From Collinsella aerofaciens (GTDB lineage: Bacteria > Actinomycetota > Coriobacteriia > Coriobacteriales > Coriobacteriaceae): a DNA stretch of 64,000 bases. Under the pieces are notes generated by a model. The model saw nothing but the letters and a program-made list of their open reading frames with translations. It was not told the DNA's origin and searched no databases. The stretch spans positions 62,001 to 126,000 of the forward strand of contig RQCP01000043.1 in NCBI GenBank assembly GCA_008668235.1. Direction: 5' to 3'. Each line of letters opens with the position of its first letter. Positions within the stretch are counted from its first letter, which is position 1. The position numbers were made by a program, and so were the translations under genes. Positions 8,482-16,631 of this stretch are shown in pieces.

Positions 8482-8979
8482 ATGTTCACTAAAGTCCTAA
8501 GGTCTTTTGGTATGCGTGGTCGAGTCCTTACGCTGGATGCTCCCATCTCGGGCGACGTCATTCCGCTTTCCGAGGTAAACGACCAGACGTTTGCCACCGG
8601 CCTTTTGGGCCAGGGCGTGGCGATTCAGCCCACCGGAACGCGCGTGATCGCGCCGGCTGATGCCAAGGTCGAGGCTATTTTTCCCACGGGACACGCCGTT
8701 GCGCTTAACACGGTCGATGGCTTGGACGTGCTCATCCACGTTGGTTTGGACACTGTTCAGCTCGAGGGCAAGCACTTTACCGTACATGCGCAAGTGGGTG
8801 ACATCGTCCATAAGGGCGATGTACTCATTGAGTTCGATCGCGAGGCAATTGCTGCCGAGGGCTACGATGTGACGGTTCCCATCTTGGTATGCAACTCCGT
8901 TGAGTTCTCGAGTATCAAGGGCTCCGTTGGTGTGCATGTCGAAGAGATGGACCAGCTCATCGTTGCTCGCGAGCGCTAG
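8482..8979 (+). CDS. crr: PTS glucose-type EIIA component
   Basis: A 165-aa stand-alone IIA domain of the glucose family (PTS_EIIA_1). His86 in LIHVGL is the phosphorylation site and His71 in GHAVAL is the supporting active-site His, matching His90 and His75 of E. coli IIA-Glc. It accepts phosphate from HPr and passes it to an IIBC partner that is not in this window. Start ATG 8482 has GAGGGGGAG upstream. It sits between glmM and nagB, so it may serve an N-acetylglucosamine or glucosamine transporter; that link is inferred from context. The symbol follows the E. coli family name. Confidence 0.9.
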   Translation: MFTKVLRSFGMRGRVLTLDAPISGDVIPLSEVNDQTFATGLLGQGVAIQPTGTRVIAPADAKVEAIFPTGHAVALNTVDGLDVLIHVGLDTVQLEGKHFTVHAQVGDIVHKGDVLIEFDREAIAAEGYDVTVPILVCNSVEFSSIKGSVGVHVEEMDQLIVARER

Positions 8980-8999
8980 CAAGTGCACGTGGCCATTAG

Positions 9000-9250
9000 C
9001 CTACAATTCAAACACGTTTACGGAGGGCGCCCTTGAAAGAGGACGCCCTCCGTGGCAAGATGGGAAACGTCCGAGGCTAAACAGCTTCGGGTCACCGTGG
9101 ACGGGCAGGGGCCTCGACGCGGCTAGACACGAGACACATACATTACGCGACCTCGCCCTGGTGGCCGCACACGTTGGTTGCGGCCGACGCGGGCCGCGGG
9201 CAAGTGCTTGTAAGGGAGCCTTGCCTCTCTTGTACGAGAAAGGACGCGTA
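9000..9250 (+). promoter_or_regulatory. Structured leader upstream of nagB
   Basis: No gene is present in this ~250-base stretch, but it is packed with stems. GGAGGGCG pairs with CGCCCTCC (about 9021-9051). CCGAGGCT pairs with AGCTTCGG around loop AAAC, enclosed by CGTCC/GGACG. GGCCGCA pairs with TGCGGCC (about 9163-9185), and GGCAAG with CTTGCC just before the nagB ribosome-binding site. It does not match the glmS ribozyme core or other riboswitch consensus I know. It may be a cis-regulatory RNA for nagB or a separate small RNA. Confidence 0.5.
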
Positions 9251-9979
9251 ATGAAGATCATTAAAGCTAAAGACTACGAGGATATGAGCCGCAAGGCCGC
9301 TAATATCATCTCGGCCCAGGTTATCCTCAAGCCCGACTGTGTGCTGGGTCTTGCCACCGGCTCCACCCCGATCGGTGCCTACAAGCAGCTCGCTGCTTGG
9401 TACGAGAAGGGCGACGTCGACTTTGCCGAGGTCAGCACCTATAACCTGGACGAGTATCGCGGCCTTTCGCACGACGATCCCCAGAGCTATCACTACTTCA
9501 TGCGTGAGAACTTCTTCGATCACATCAACATCGACCTGAACAACACGCATGTGCCCGACGGTTCCAACCCCGACGCCGCCGCTGCGTGCTCTGAGTACGA
9601 CAAGATCGTCGCTGACGCCGGTTACCCGGATCTGCAGCTGCTCGGCATTGGCAACAACGGCCACATCGGCTTCAACGAGCCCGATGACTACTTCTCCAAG
9701 GGCACGCACTGTGTCGACCTTACCGAGAGCACCATTCAGGCCAACAGCCGCCTGTTCGACAGCATCGACGATGTTCCCCGTCAGGCCTACACCATGGGTA
9801 CCCAGACCATCATGTATGCCCGCATGATCCTGGTCGTCGCCAACGGCGAGGCCAAGGCTCAGGCCGTGCATGACATGTGCTATGGCCCGGTTACGCCCGA
9901 GTGCCCGGCTTCGATCCTGCAGCTGCACACCAACTGCGTTGTCGTTGCCGACGAGGCCGCCCTTTCGCTCTGCGAGTAG
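9251..9979 (+). CDS. nagB: Glucosamine-6-phosphate deaminase
   Basis: A 242-aa enzyme converting glucosamine-6-phosphate to fructose-6-phosphate and ammonia, the last step of amino-sugar catabolism. LATGSTPIGAY (phosphate loop), NLDEYRGL (catalytic Asp region), LLGIGNNGHIGFNEP (the His and acidic residues of the active site) and the late MGTQTIM are all present. The length fits the family. The open frame extends far upstream, but ATG 9251 preceded by GAAAGGACG begins exactly at the conserved MKIIKAKDYEDM. A terminator follows at once. The gene lies behind the structured leader and crr. Confidence 0.96.
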   Translation: MKIIKAKDYEDMSRKAANIISAQVILKPDCVLGLATGSTPIGAYKQLAAWYEKGDVDFAEVSTYNLDEYRGLSHDDPQSYHYFMRENFFDHINIDLNNTHVPDGSNPDAAAACSEYDKIVADAGYPDLQLLGIGNNGHIGFNEPDDYFSKGTHCVDLTESTIQANSRLFDSIDDVPRQAYTMGTQTIMYARMILVVANGEAKAQAVHDMCYGPVTPECPASILQLHTNCVVVADEAALSLCE

Positions 9980-10011
9980 CGCGAATCCTGCAGCTCGACA
10001 TAGCCTTGCCT

Positions 10012-10037
10012 AAGGCCTCCGCTTTGCGGGGGCCTTT
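10012..10037 (+). terminator. Terminator after nagB
   Basis: AAGGCCTCCGC-TTT-GCGGGGGCCTT followed by TTT; a compact GC-rich hairpin 33 bases after the nagB stop. Confidence 0.85.
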
Positions 10038-10427
10038 TTGCTATCCCTGTCCGCCCACTTGACCAAAATCTTGCCGCAAGCTTGACGAACGCCAGATTCC
10101 CAACAGCTTGATTCATTCTATACCAGATTCTATGCAAAAATGCCACTAGAAGGTCGTAGACGGTAGCGGGTGCTAGGCGAGTTGAATGACATGGCTGAAC
10201 CTTGTTCATCTGCGTTACACTGCCGCTTAGATGGGACAAGCTGACAAGCTCATTTACCTGCTTAAAGACCGATTAGTCGGGGGATTAATAACAATCGGCC
10301 CTCGCTGTACAAAAACTTGCCGCTTGCGTACCAAAAGACAACCTAAAACACAAGGGCGCTCTATTCATAGCGCGGCTTGTATGGTCTTGCGGCTACAGTG
10401 TCCATACGGTCGAGTGGAGGAGCGGGC
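10038..10427 (+). other. Intergenic region upstream of the SARP-like regulator
   Basis: About 390 bases, more AT-rich than the flanks. No gene, RNA or clear -35/-10 pair was found. There are short inverted stretches such as CCGATTAGTCGG (10270 region) and a possible -10 TACACT near 10216. It probably holds the promoter of the regulator at 10428. Confidence 0.4.
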
Positions 10428-13427
10428 ATGGTAAACGATTTGAGCGGTATAGACGAGCTCGAGCTGATGCCGTTGGGCGGAGGCTATATGGTGCGACGCG
10501 AACGCTTGATGAATGAGCTTATCGCCAAGGGCCGAAAGGCCGGCATCGTGGTTCTTTATGCGCCCGACGGGTTTGGGAAGACCTCGGTGCTGCTGCAGTA
10601 CACCCATGAGGTTAAATGCGACCCGACGCGAGGTCCCGTGCGGATTATCGAGGCCGATCGTGCCATTGGGCGCGAGGTGTTTATGCAGCTCGAGGTGGTT
10701 ACCGAAGAACTCAAAGACAAACCGCACTCTCTTATCGCGATTGATAATGTGCCAAACCTCGATCAGCACGATACCGAAGACCTCATCGAAAGGATTCGCG
10801 GCCTGCGCGCTATGGGGGTAGGGGTCTTTATTTCCTGCCGTCCTTCAAATCGTCAGCTGATTCATGGGCTGGGCGATTCGGTTAAGATCAATGCGCAGAT
10901 GCTCAAGGTGCATGCCTATGAGTATTCGGCGTGGGCATCGGCGTTTTCGATCAGCACATCGCTCGACTTTTATCAGCTCACGCAGGGCGTGCCCGAGCTC
11001 GTTTCGGCATTGCAGACAGGTCTGTATGGCCAAGGCGACGTAGCCGGTCTGCTCGAAAACGAGATTGTCAACGTATATGGCGCGGCACTTGCCGATCTGG
11101 CTTCGCTCGACAATAATGCGCTGTTTTGCGTGGCATGTCTCATGGTTTTGATGGGCGAGGGCAATATCGCAGAACTCGAGGCTTGCGGGGTGAGGCTGTC
11201 GATGGTCGACCAGTCCTACTTTGTACGCGACTACCCGATCTTTGGCTTGGATCCCGCCGAGCGGAGTTTTACGTGTCTGGGCACGGAGGATAACGGACGC
11301 TTGCGTTTGCGTAAGTTGGTGGCCGAGGTTCGCCCCGAACTTGTTCCGAGGGCGGCCCGGATTTTGCTTAAGGCGGGCCGATGCGATGCGGCGATGGGCC
11401 TGGCGGACGCCTTTTTGGACCGTGAAGCGGTCCTTGAACTCGCTGGGCAGTATGGGGTCGATCTGGCTCTGACGGGGCACGGGGCCGATATCTGCCGAGC
11501 AGCGCTGGGCACGATCGATGCCGACGATCCGGCTCCAGAGCCAACGCCTGCCGAGGCGCTCGGCGTATATCTGGCAGCGGTCAGCGTGTCCAATACAAAG
11601 CTCGCTCGCTATATGGCATCGGTTATCGAGCGCGGGGGCGAACGGGCGGCCTGCGAAATAGACTCTGTTTCATGGAGGGTGGCCCAGACACTGACGGCTG
11701 TTTGCTATGGGGACAACGGGCTTGGGCTCCCTACGAACCTGGCCGTGCCAGAAATCGAGACGTCCCATACCGCACTCGATATGTTGTCTGCGCATATCGA
11801 GGTCAAGCGATGCCTGACCGAACGAGGAGATGACGGCGACGTTCTACAGCAGCTCAAAACGAGCAAGGCCTACGACTGCGAGCTCGACATCGCGGGGATT
11901 GTTATACGGGCCGATAGTATGCTGGTGGAGCTCTTTGACGGGTCGTTTGCGGGAACCGACGAGCGCGACGACGAGATGACGGTGGTGCGGGAGGCGCTCG
12001 ACGTACGTGGGCTTAAGGCGATGGCTATCTGGGTGCGCATGGTGTTGGCGGCACGGCGGCTCCTTTCCGGCTTGCCGGTAACCGACGATGCGGCGTTCAA
12101 CGAGCTCGATCGTTTTGCCGTGCGCATGCGCGACAACCAGATTCAGCTGTTTGGCCTGTTGTTAGAAGGCTGGCAGTCGCTGGCAGAGGGACGGCCGGTT
12201 AATGCAAAGTTCCGTGCGGTCCAAGTGCTCAAACTTGCCGAGGAGTCGATTGCGTACATGCGCGATAACGCATTGCTGCTGGAGCGCGCAGCGTATCTGC
12301 GAAATACATCGATGGTTTCGGTGCGCGAGGAAGCGGAGCTACTCGATATAAGCCAGACGCAGGTTGGTGGAGCAGAAGCCTGGATGGTGGCGCTGCATTT
12401 GGCCTGTGCGGGTCGAGATAGCGATCTTGCGGCCTGGATGTCCATGAATCGTGCGGGGATTCTAGAGCCATCGTATCGGCTCTTTGCGCGCCTTGCCATG
12501 CATTGTCTGGGCGAGCCGGCGGGCAGGATACGCAAGAAGCTTCCCGTGCGCGAGCTGTCGCGGTACTCGCTGCGCGACGATTTGGAAGGGGAGGGCGAGC
12601 GCCTGTTCCAGGCCGGCGAGGTTGAAGCCGTCGATACCATCGACCATATCGAGATTCGCATGTTTGGTGCGTTTCGTGCCGAGCGCGACGGGTTTCCCAT
12701 CACGGATAAAATGTGGCGCCGCAAGAAGGCGGCGACGCTTGCCGAGCGGCTTGCACTGGGCATGGATGCGCTCGTCGATCGTGAGACGCTGGCCATGGAG
12801 CTGTGGCCCCATGCCGAGTTCAATAGCGCCCGCAACAACCTGTACTCGACGATATCGCGCTTGCGGTCGGCTTTGGGGCCGACGCCGGATGGCAAGTCGT
12901 GTGTGCTCATCCAAAATGAATGCATCGGACTCAACAGCGACTACGTCAAGACCGATGTACGGCTGTTCGACCAGATAAGCCGCGAGGTTTTGGGAAATCG
13001 CACGGGTGCGCGCGGGCCCCATTTAGTTGAGCTGTGCCTTAAGATTGAGCAGCTTTATGCCGGACCGCTGTATGTTCCCAATGGCTGTAATCCCACCTAC
13101 TTTTTGCGCATGCGGCGCATTATGCAGTCAAAGTACATCGATTGCATGATTAAGGGAGCAAATGCCGCTCTAGAAGAAAACGATCTGCAGTCGGCGATTT
13201 GGCTGGCGGAGTCGGGGCTTCGACAGGAAACGGCGCGTGAGGATATGGTGCGCTGCGCCATGCGCGTCTACAGTGCGGCGGGGCGGCGGCGCGATATCGT
13301 CGAGCTGTACAGCGGGCATATGCACCACCTGAGGGAGCAGGTCAATGGCGTGCCCGAGCCCGAGACGCGGCGTCTATACGAGCGCTTGGTGGAGGGGCGG
13401 CTCAATCGCGTGCTGGTCGAGCGATAA
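10428..13427 (+). CDS. Large ATPase/SARP-like (BTAD) transcriptional regulator
   Basis: A 999-aa multidomain regulator. The N-terminus carries a STAND-type NTPase-like region: the Walker A motif APDGFGKTS (Lys51), then HSLIAIDNV as probable Walker B. A long helical, TPR-like middle follows. The last ~270 residues start with HIEIRMFGAFRAERDGFPI, an OmpR-like winged-helix start as in SARP regulators, and continue as a bacterial transcriptional activation domain (LYAGPLYVPNGCNPTYFLRMR to the end). The order resembles MalT-like ATPases with the DNA-binding domain exchanged for SARP/BTAD. ATG 10428 is chosen for GGAGG seven bases before it. The regulated genes and inducer are unknown. Confidence 0.75.
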   Translation: MVNDLSGIDELELMPLGGGYMVRRERLMNELIAKGRKAGIVVLYAPDGFGKTSVLLQYTHEVKCDPTRGPVRIIEADRAIGREVFMQLEVVTEELKDKPHSLIAIDNVPNLDQHDTEDLIERIRGLRAMGVGVFISCRPSNRQLIHGLGDSVKINAQMLKVHAYEYSAWASAFSISTSLDFYQLTQGVPELVSALQTGLYGQGDVAGLLENEIVNVYGAALADLASLDNNALFCVACLMVLMGEGNIAELEACGVRLSMVDQSYFVRDYPIFGLDPAERSFTCLGTEDNGRLRLRKLVAEVRPELVPRAARILLKAGRCDAAMGLADAFLDREAVLELAGQYGVDLALTGHGADICRAALGTIDADDPAPEPTPAEALGVYLAAVSVSNTKLARYMASVIERGGERAACEIDSVSWRVAQTLTAVCYGDNGLGLPTNLAVPEIETSHTALDMLSAHIEVKRCLTERGDDGDVLQQLKTSKAYDCELDIAGIVIRADSMLVELFDGSFAGTDERDDEMTVVREALDVRGLKAMAIWVRMVLAARRLLSGLPVTDDAAFNELDRFAVRMRDNQIQLFGLLLEGWQSLAEGRPVNAKFRAVQVLKLAEESIAYMRDNALLLERAAYLRNTSMVSVREEAELLDISQTQVGGAEAWMVALHLACAGRDSDLAAWMSMNRAGILEPSYRLFARLAMHCLGEPAGRIRKKLPVRELSRYSLRDDLEGEGERLFQAGEVEAVDTIDHIEIRMFGAFRAERDGFPITDKMWRRKKAATLAERLALGMDALVDRETLAMELWPHAEFNSARNNLYSTISRLRSALGPTPDGKSCVLIQNECIGLNSDYVKTDVRLFDQISREVLGNRTGARGPHLVELCLKIEQLYAGPLYVPNGCNPTYFLRMRRIMQSKYIDCMIKGANAALEENDLQSAIWLAESGLRQETAREDMVRCAMRVYSAAGRRRDIVELYSGHMHHLREQVNGVPEPETRRLYERLVEGRLNRVLVER

Positions 13428-13460
13428 AAAACGGGCGCCCGAAGTACTTGGGCACCCGTA
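13425..13460 (-). terminator. Terminator for yhbY
   Basis: On the minus strand ACGGGTGCCC pairs with GGGCGCCCGT (one mismatch), followed by six T. It also follows the plus-strand regulator stop directly but lacks a T tract in that direction. Confidence 0.75.
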
Positions 13461-13496
13461 AGCTTGCTATGTGTTGGATCGCCGGATCATTGGTTC

Positions 13497-13796
13497 TTAG
13501 ACGAGCTTGATCTTCTCGATGTCCTTGCGCGAGGACTCGCGATACAGTGAGAACTTGCGGCCGATGACCTGGACGACCTCGGCGTGGCAACGCTCAGCGA
13601 GCTCTTCGGCGGCCTCGCGGGCGGAAAGACTGGAGCCATCGAGCACGGAGCACTTAACGAGCTCGTGCTTCTCCAGATAGGCGACCGTCTGCTCGACGGT
13701 GCCCTCGTTGACATCGGACTTGCCGATGATGATGGCGGGGTTGAGGTGATGGGCCATGCTGCGAAGCTGCTTGACCTGTGCTCCTGTCAGTGCCAT
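13497..13796 (-). CDS. yhbY: YhbY-family RNA-binding protein (CRM domain)
   Basis: A 99-aa single CRM-domain protein. MALTGAQVKQLRSMAHHLNPAIIIGK matches the family N-terminus. GKSDVNEG supplies the G-rich loop and VIGRKFSLYRES the conserved C-terminal strand. Members bind pre-50S ribosomal particles in bacteria. The length is normal. The gene is monocistronic, with a minus-strand terminator after it and the methyltransferase gene, also on the minus strand, upstream. Confidence 0.93.
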   Translation of the reverse strand: MALTGAQVKQLRSMAHHLNPAIIIGKSDVNEGTVEQTVAYLEKHELVKCSVLDGSSLSAREAAEELAERCHAEVVQVIGRKFSLYRESSRKDIEKIKLV

Positions 13797-13954
13797 GGGT
13801 TCTCGCTTTCTATGTATGGGGCACCCCGCAATGGGGCCTTAATCTACGTGAGCTGTCCCACGATAGCGCAGGAACGGCGCGGTGTGGAGCGCGTTTGCCC
13901 AGTTCAAAAAGAATGCGGATGCCGAGTGAGTGGGCGGTGCGGGCTGCGAACAGA

Positions 13955-14842
13955 CTACGAGCGGGGTGCAGAGACCGGCTCCCATGCAATAAACGCCCAA
14001 CGGACCTTGCGGACGTGGTCGAGTATATAGCGTCCCTGCGGCACACCCTTGGAGCCCGGCTCACCGGCATGGGGATTCTCAATCATGTGTTGAGCGATAT
14101 AGTCGCGCAGGCGGTCGATCTTATCCTCGTTGCCATGTTCGAGCATGCGAGAAAAGTCTGCCACGCCCGCCTCGAGACTATCGAAGGTGTCGCGGCGGGG
14201 CGATTCAAAGTATGTAACCTGTGGCAGCGCACCCATCTGAATAAGAATGTTAAAGGCATACACAAAACCATTACTGCAGGTAACCGAGGCACCGATAGCG
14301 TTCATCAAGTGCAGATCATAGCGCGGGCTGGAGTTGGCGACCATCGTGACAGCACAACGCCGACGAGCCGTACGGTCAAGCTTGGCAAGCGCACCTTTTA
14401 GATTGGTCGTCGTAACCGACCGACTGGCAAAGGCAATATCCACCGCTTTCGCGACCGGTCCAACCAAATCCCAATCATCATCCCAAGCAAGCTCAAGCGG
14501 CGTAATAAGATCTTCGAGCCCGTAATACTCAATGCCGGCATCAAGCGTGCCCAACATGGCAGGGGAGAAATCAGCCGCAATCACGGAATGCCCAGCCTGA
14601 GCAAGCGGAATAGCAATCGACCCAGCCCCACACCCCATATCAAGCACCGACTCACCAGGCTTCAACGCCAACAGCTTTATAAAATCCCGAGCATAAGGGG
14701 CAGTCTCCAACGGCCGAAAATGCCGAGCCCTTTTATCCCACTCAAAAGAATCATCAGCCCGTCGCCGAGCAGCTTGCAGGCGCATCCATTCGCCATTCCA
14801 ATCCGCAGCAAGCAGCTCAGAACGAATCAAATCATCAGCCAC
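13955..14842 (-). CDS. Class I SAM-dependent methyltransferase
   Basis: A 295-aa protein with the Rossmann SAM-binding motif VLDMGCGAGS (Asp68 to Gly74) followed by the acidic strand-2 end VIAADFSPAML. The N-terminal ~60 residues are helical, and the C-terminal half is probably the substrate domain. The substrate is unknown. GTG at 14842 is chosen because AGGAGG lies 7 bases upstream; the longer frame to 14902 would add a run of hydrophobic residues with no ribosome-binding site. Upstream on the same strand is the nested palindrome and then the DUF711 gene, so it may have its own promoter. Confidence 0.85.
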   Translation of the reverse strand: MADDLIRSELLAADWNGEWMRLQAARRRADDSFEWDKRARHFRPLETAPYARDFIKLLALKPGESVLDMGCGAGSIAIPLAQAGHSVIAADFSPAMLGTLDAGIEYYGLEDLITPLELAWDDDWDLVGPVAKAVDIAFASRSVTTTNLKGALAKLDRTARRRCAVTMVANSSPRYDLHLMNAIGASVTCSNGFVYAFNILIQMGALPQVTYFESPRRDTFDSLEAGVADFSRMLEHGNEDKIDRLRDYIAQHMIENPHAGEPGSKGVPQGRYILDHVRKVRWAFIAWEPVSAPRS

Positions 14843-15013
14843 GGGCCAACCTCCTAGCAACAAAAAAGCGACTCCTCCCAAAAGAAGAGCCGCAACCAGC
14901 ATATATCAGAAAGAACCGTTCCAACGCCAAACCGCCCTCACAACCAAGGCGGGCAGGAGCGAAGCGACTGCCATACGGGATAGAACCCAACTGAGGTCCC
15001 GTTGTGCGAGAGT

Positions 15014-15138
15014 CCCGGGGAGGGCAAATGTATAAGGTCGATCGCGAGTTCCGCACGAGCCGGAGAGCACTTAATGTGCTCTCCGTGCGAGTCAGGACTG
15101 TCCGAGCAGGCGACCTTATATATTTGCCCTCCCCGGGG
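15014..15138. repeat. Nested 125-bp palindromic element
   Basis: The outer arms (15014-15040 and 15111-15138) read CCCGGGGAGGGCAAAT.. and its complement, matching over about 27 bases with two or three differences. Inside, GGAGAGCAC-TTAAT-GTGCTCTCC (15062-15084) forms a second perfect hairpin flanked by GCAC/GTGC. No T tract ends it on either strand and there is no coding frame. It looks like a MITE or a cruciform-forming intergenic repeat; attenuation between the two minus-strand genes is possible. Confidence 0.75.
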
Positions 15139-15158
15139 CTCCCGCCCGAACCCTTCAG

Positions 15159-16523
15159 CTAGTTCTTCAGCGAGTTCAGCGGCGCCGGGAAGCGTCCGCC
15201 ACGGTGGGCAAGCACGGTGCCGGCGTTGGGGTTCACCGGCATGATGGGCGCACGGCCGAACAGGCCGCCGTACTCGACGCAGTCGCCCACGCCCTTGCCG
15301 ATGGCAGGAATCACGCGGACGGCCGTGGTCTTGTTGTTGATGACGCCGATGGCCATCTCGTCGGCGATGATGCCGGCGATGGTCTCGACCGGGGTGTCGC
15401 CGGGGATGGCGATCATGTCCAGGCCAACGGAGCACACGCAGGTCATGGCCTCGAGCTTCTCGAGCGAAAGCGCGCCGGCTTCGACGGCGGCGATCATGCC
15501 GGCGTCCTCGGACACGGGGATGAAAGCGCCGGAGAGACCGCCCACGCTGGAGCTGGCCATGACGCCGCCCTTCTTGACGGCATCGTTGAGCATGGCGAGC
15601 GCGCAGGTCGTGCCGGGGCCACCGCAGGTGCCCACGCCGATGATCTCGAGGATGCGGGCAACGGAGTCGCCGATGGCAGGCGTGGGAGCCAGCGACAGGT
15701 CGACAATGCCTTTCTCGACACCCAGACGGCGGGCTGCCTCACGGCTCATGAGCTCGCCGGCGCGGGTGATCTTAAAGGCGGTCTGCTTGATTTTCTCGGC
15801 AACCTCCATCATCGAGGCGGAGTCGGGGAGCGTCTCCAAGGCAGCAGCCATAACGCCGGGGCCCGAGACGCCAACGTTGATGACGGCGTCGGCCTCGCCA
15901 CCGCCGTGGACGGCGCCCGCCATAAACGGGGAGTCCTCGACCATGTTGGCAAAGCAGACAAACTTGGAGGCGCCAACGGAATCCTGGTCGGCCGTGAGTT
16001 TGGCGGCATCGATGATGGTCTGGGCGGCCATGAGCACGGCATCCATGTTGATACCGGCGCGCAGGCTGGCGACGTTTACGCTGGAGCAGACGCGGCTCGT
16101 GGTGGCGAGCGCCTGGGGGATGGACTGGATGACGCGGCGGTCGGCGTCACCGATGCCCTTCTGGACGAGTGCGGAGAAGCCGCCCAGGTAATCGATACCG
16201 AGCGTCTCGGCCGCGCGGTCGAGGGCATGCGCGATGGGGGTGAGGTCCTCATCCTTGCAGCACGCGGCGATCTGGGCCACCGGGGTGACGGAAACGCGCT
16301 TGTTGACGATGGGGATACCGTACTCGCGCTCGAGGTTCTCGGCGGTCTCGACCAGATGCTCAGCCGTGTGCGTCACGTGGTCGTAGATCTTCGTGCACAT
16401 GCGGTCGAGGTTCTCGTCACCGCAACCCATGAGCGAAACACCCATGGTGATGGTCCTGATGTCGAGGTTCTGCTCCTCAACCATGCCGCGGGTTTCCGCG
16501 ATTTCTGCGGGCGTGATCGCCAT
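15159..16523 (-). CDS. DUF711 (UPF0210) family protein
   Basis: A 454-aa protein of the DUF711/PFL-type family, which has a glycyl-radical-like fold but no proven activity. Signature stretches include ITMGVSLMGCGDENLDRM near the N-terminus, VGVSGPGVM, GTCGGPGTTCALAMLNDAVKKGG, GGLSGAFIPVSEDAGMI and the C-terminal RAPIMPVNPNAG. The length is normal. ATG 16523 is used because AGGAGC lies upstream; the longer frame has no ribosome-binding site. In many genomes a small ACT-domain gene precedes it; none is present here. Confidence 0.9.
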   Translation of the reverse strand: MAITPAEIAETRGMVEEQNLDIRTITMGVSLMGCGDENLDRMCTKIYDHVTHTAEHLVETAENLEREYGIPIVNKRVSVTPVAQIAACCKDEDLTPIAHALDRAAETLGIDYLGGFSALVQKGIGDADRRVIQSIPQALATTSRVCSSVNVASLRAGINMDAVLMAAQTIIDAAKLTADQDSVGASKFVCFANMVEDSPFMAGAVHGGGEADAVINVGVSGPGVMAAALETLPDSASMMEVAEKIKQTAFKITRAGELMSREAARRLGVEKGIVDLSLAPTPAIGDSVARILEIIGVGTCGGPGTTCALAMLNDAVKKGGVMASSSVGGLSGAFIPVSEDAGMIAAVEAGALSLEKLEAMTCVCSVGLDMIAIPGDTPVETIAGIIADEMAIGVINNKTTAVRVIPAIGKGVGDCVEYGGLFGRAPIMPVNPNAGTVLAHRGGRFPAPLNSLKN

Positions 16524-16631
16524 CCTTGCGCTCCTATCTGCCAAAACGAGCATAGTCTTATCTATTCTAACGTGCCGCACGTGCCAAGTGGCGCGTGCGG
16601 CACGTTTTGGTGCTCGGTTATTTCCGTTGTG

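Noticed and set aside
9000..9250. glmS ribozyme or RNase P RNA upstream of nagB
   Set aside because: Neither the glmS cleavage-site core nor the conserved P4 segments of RNase P RNA are present; only generic stems are seen.
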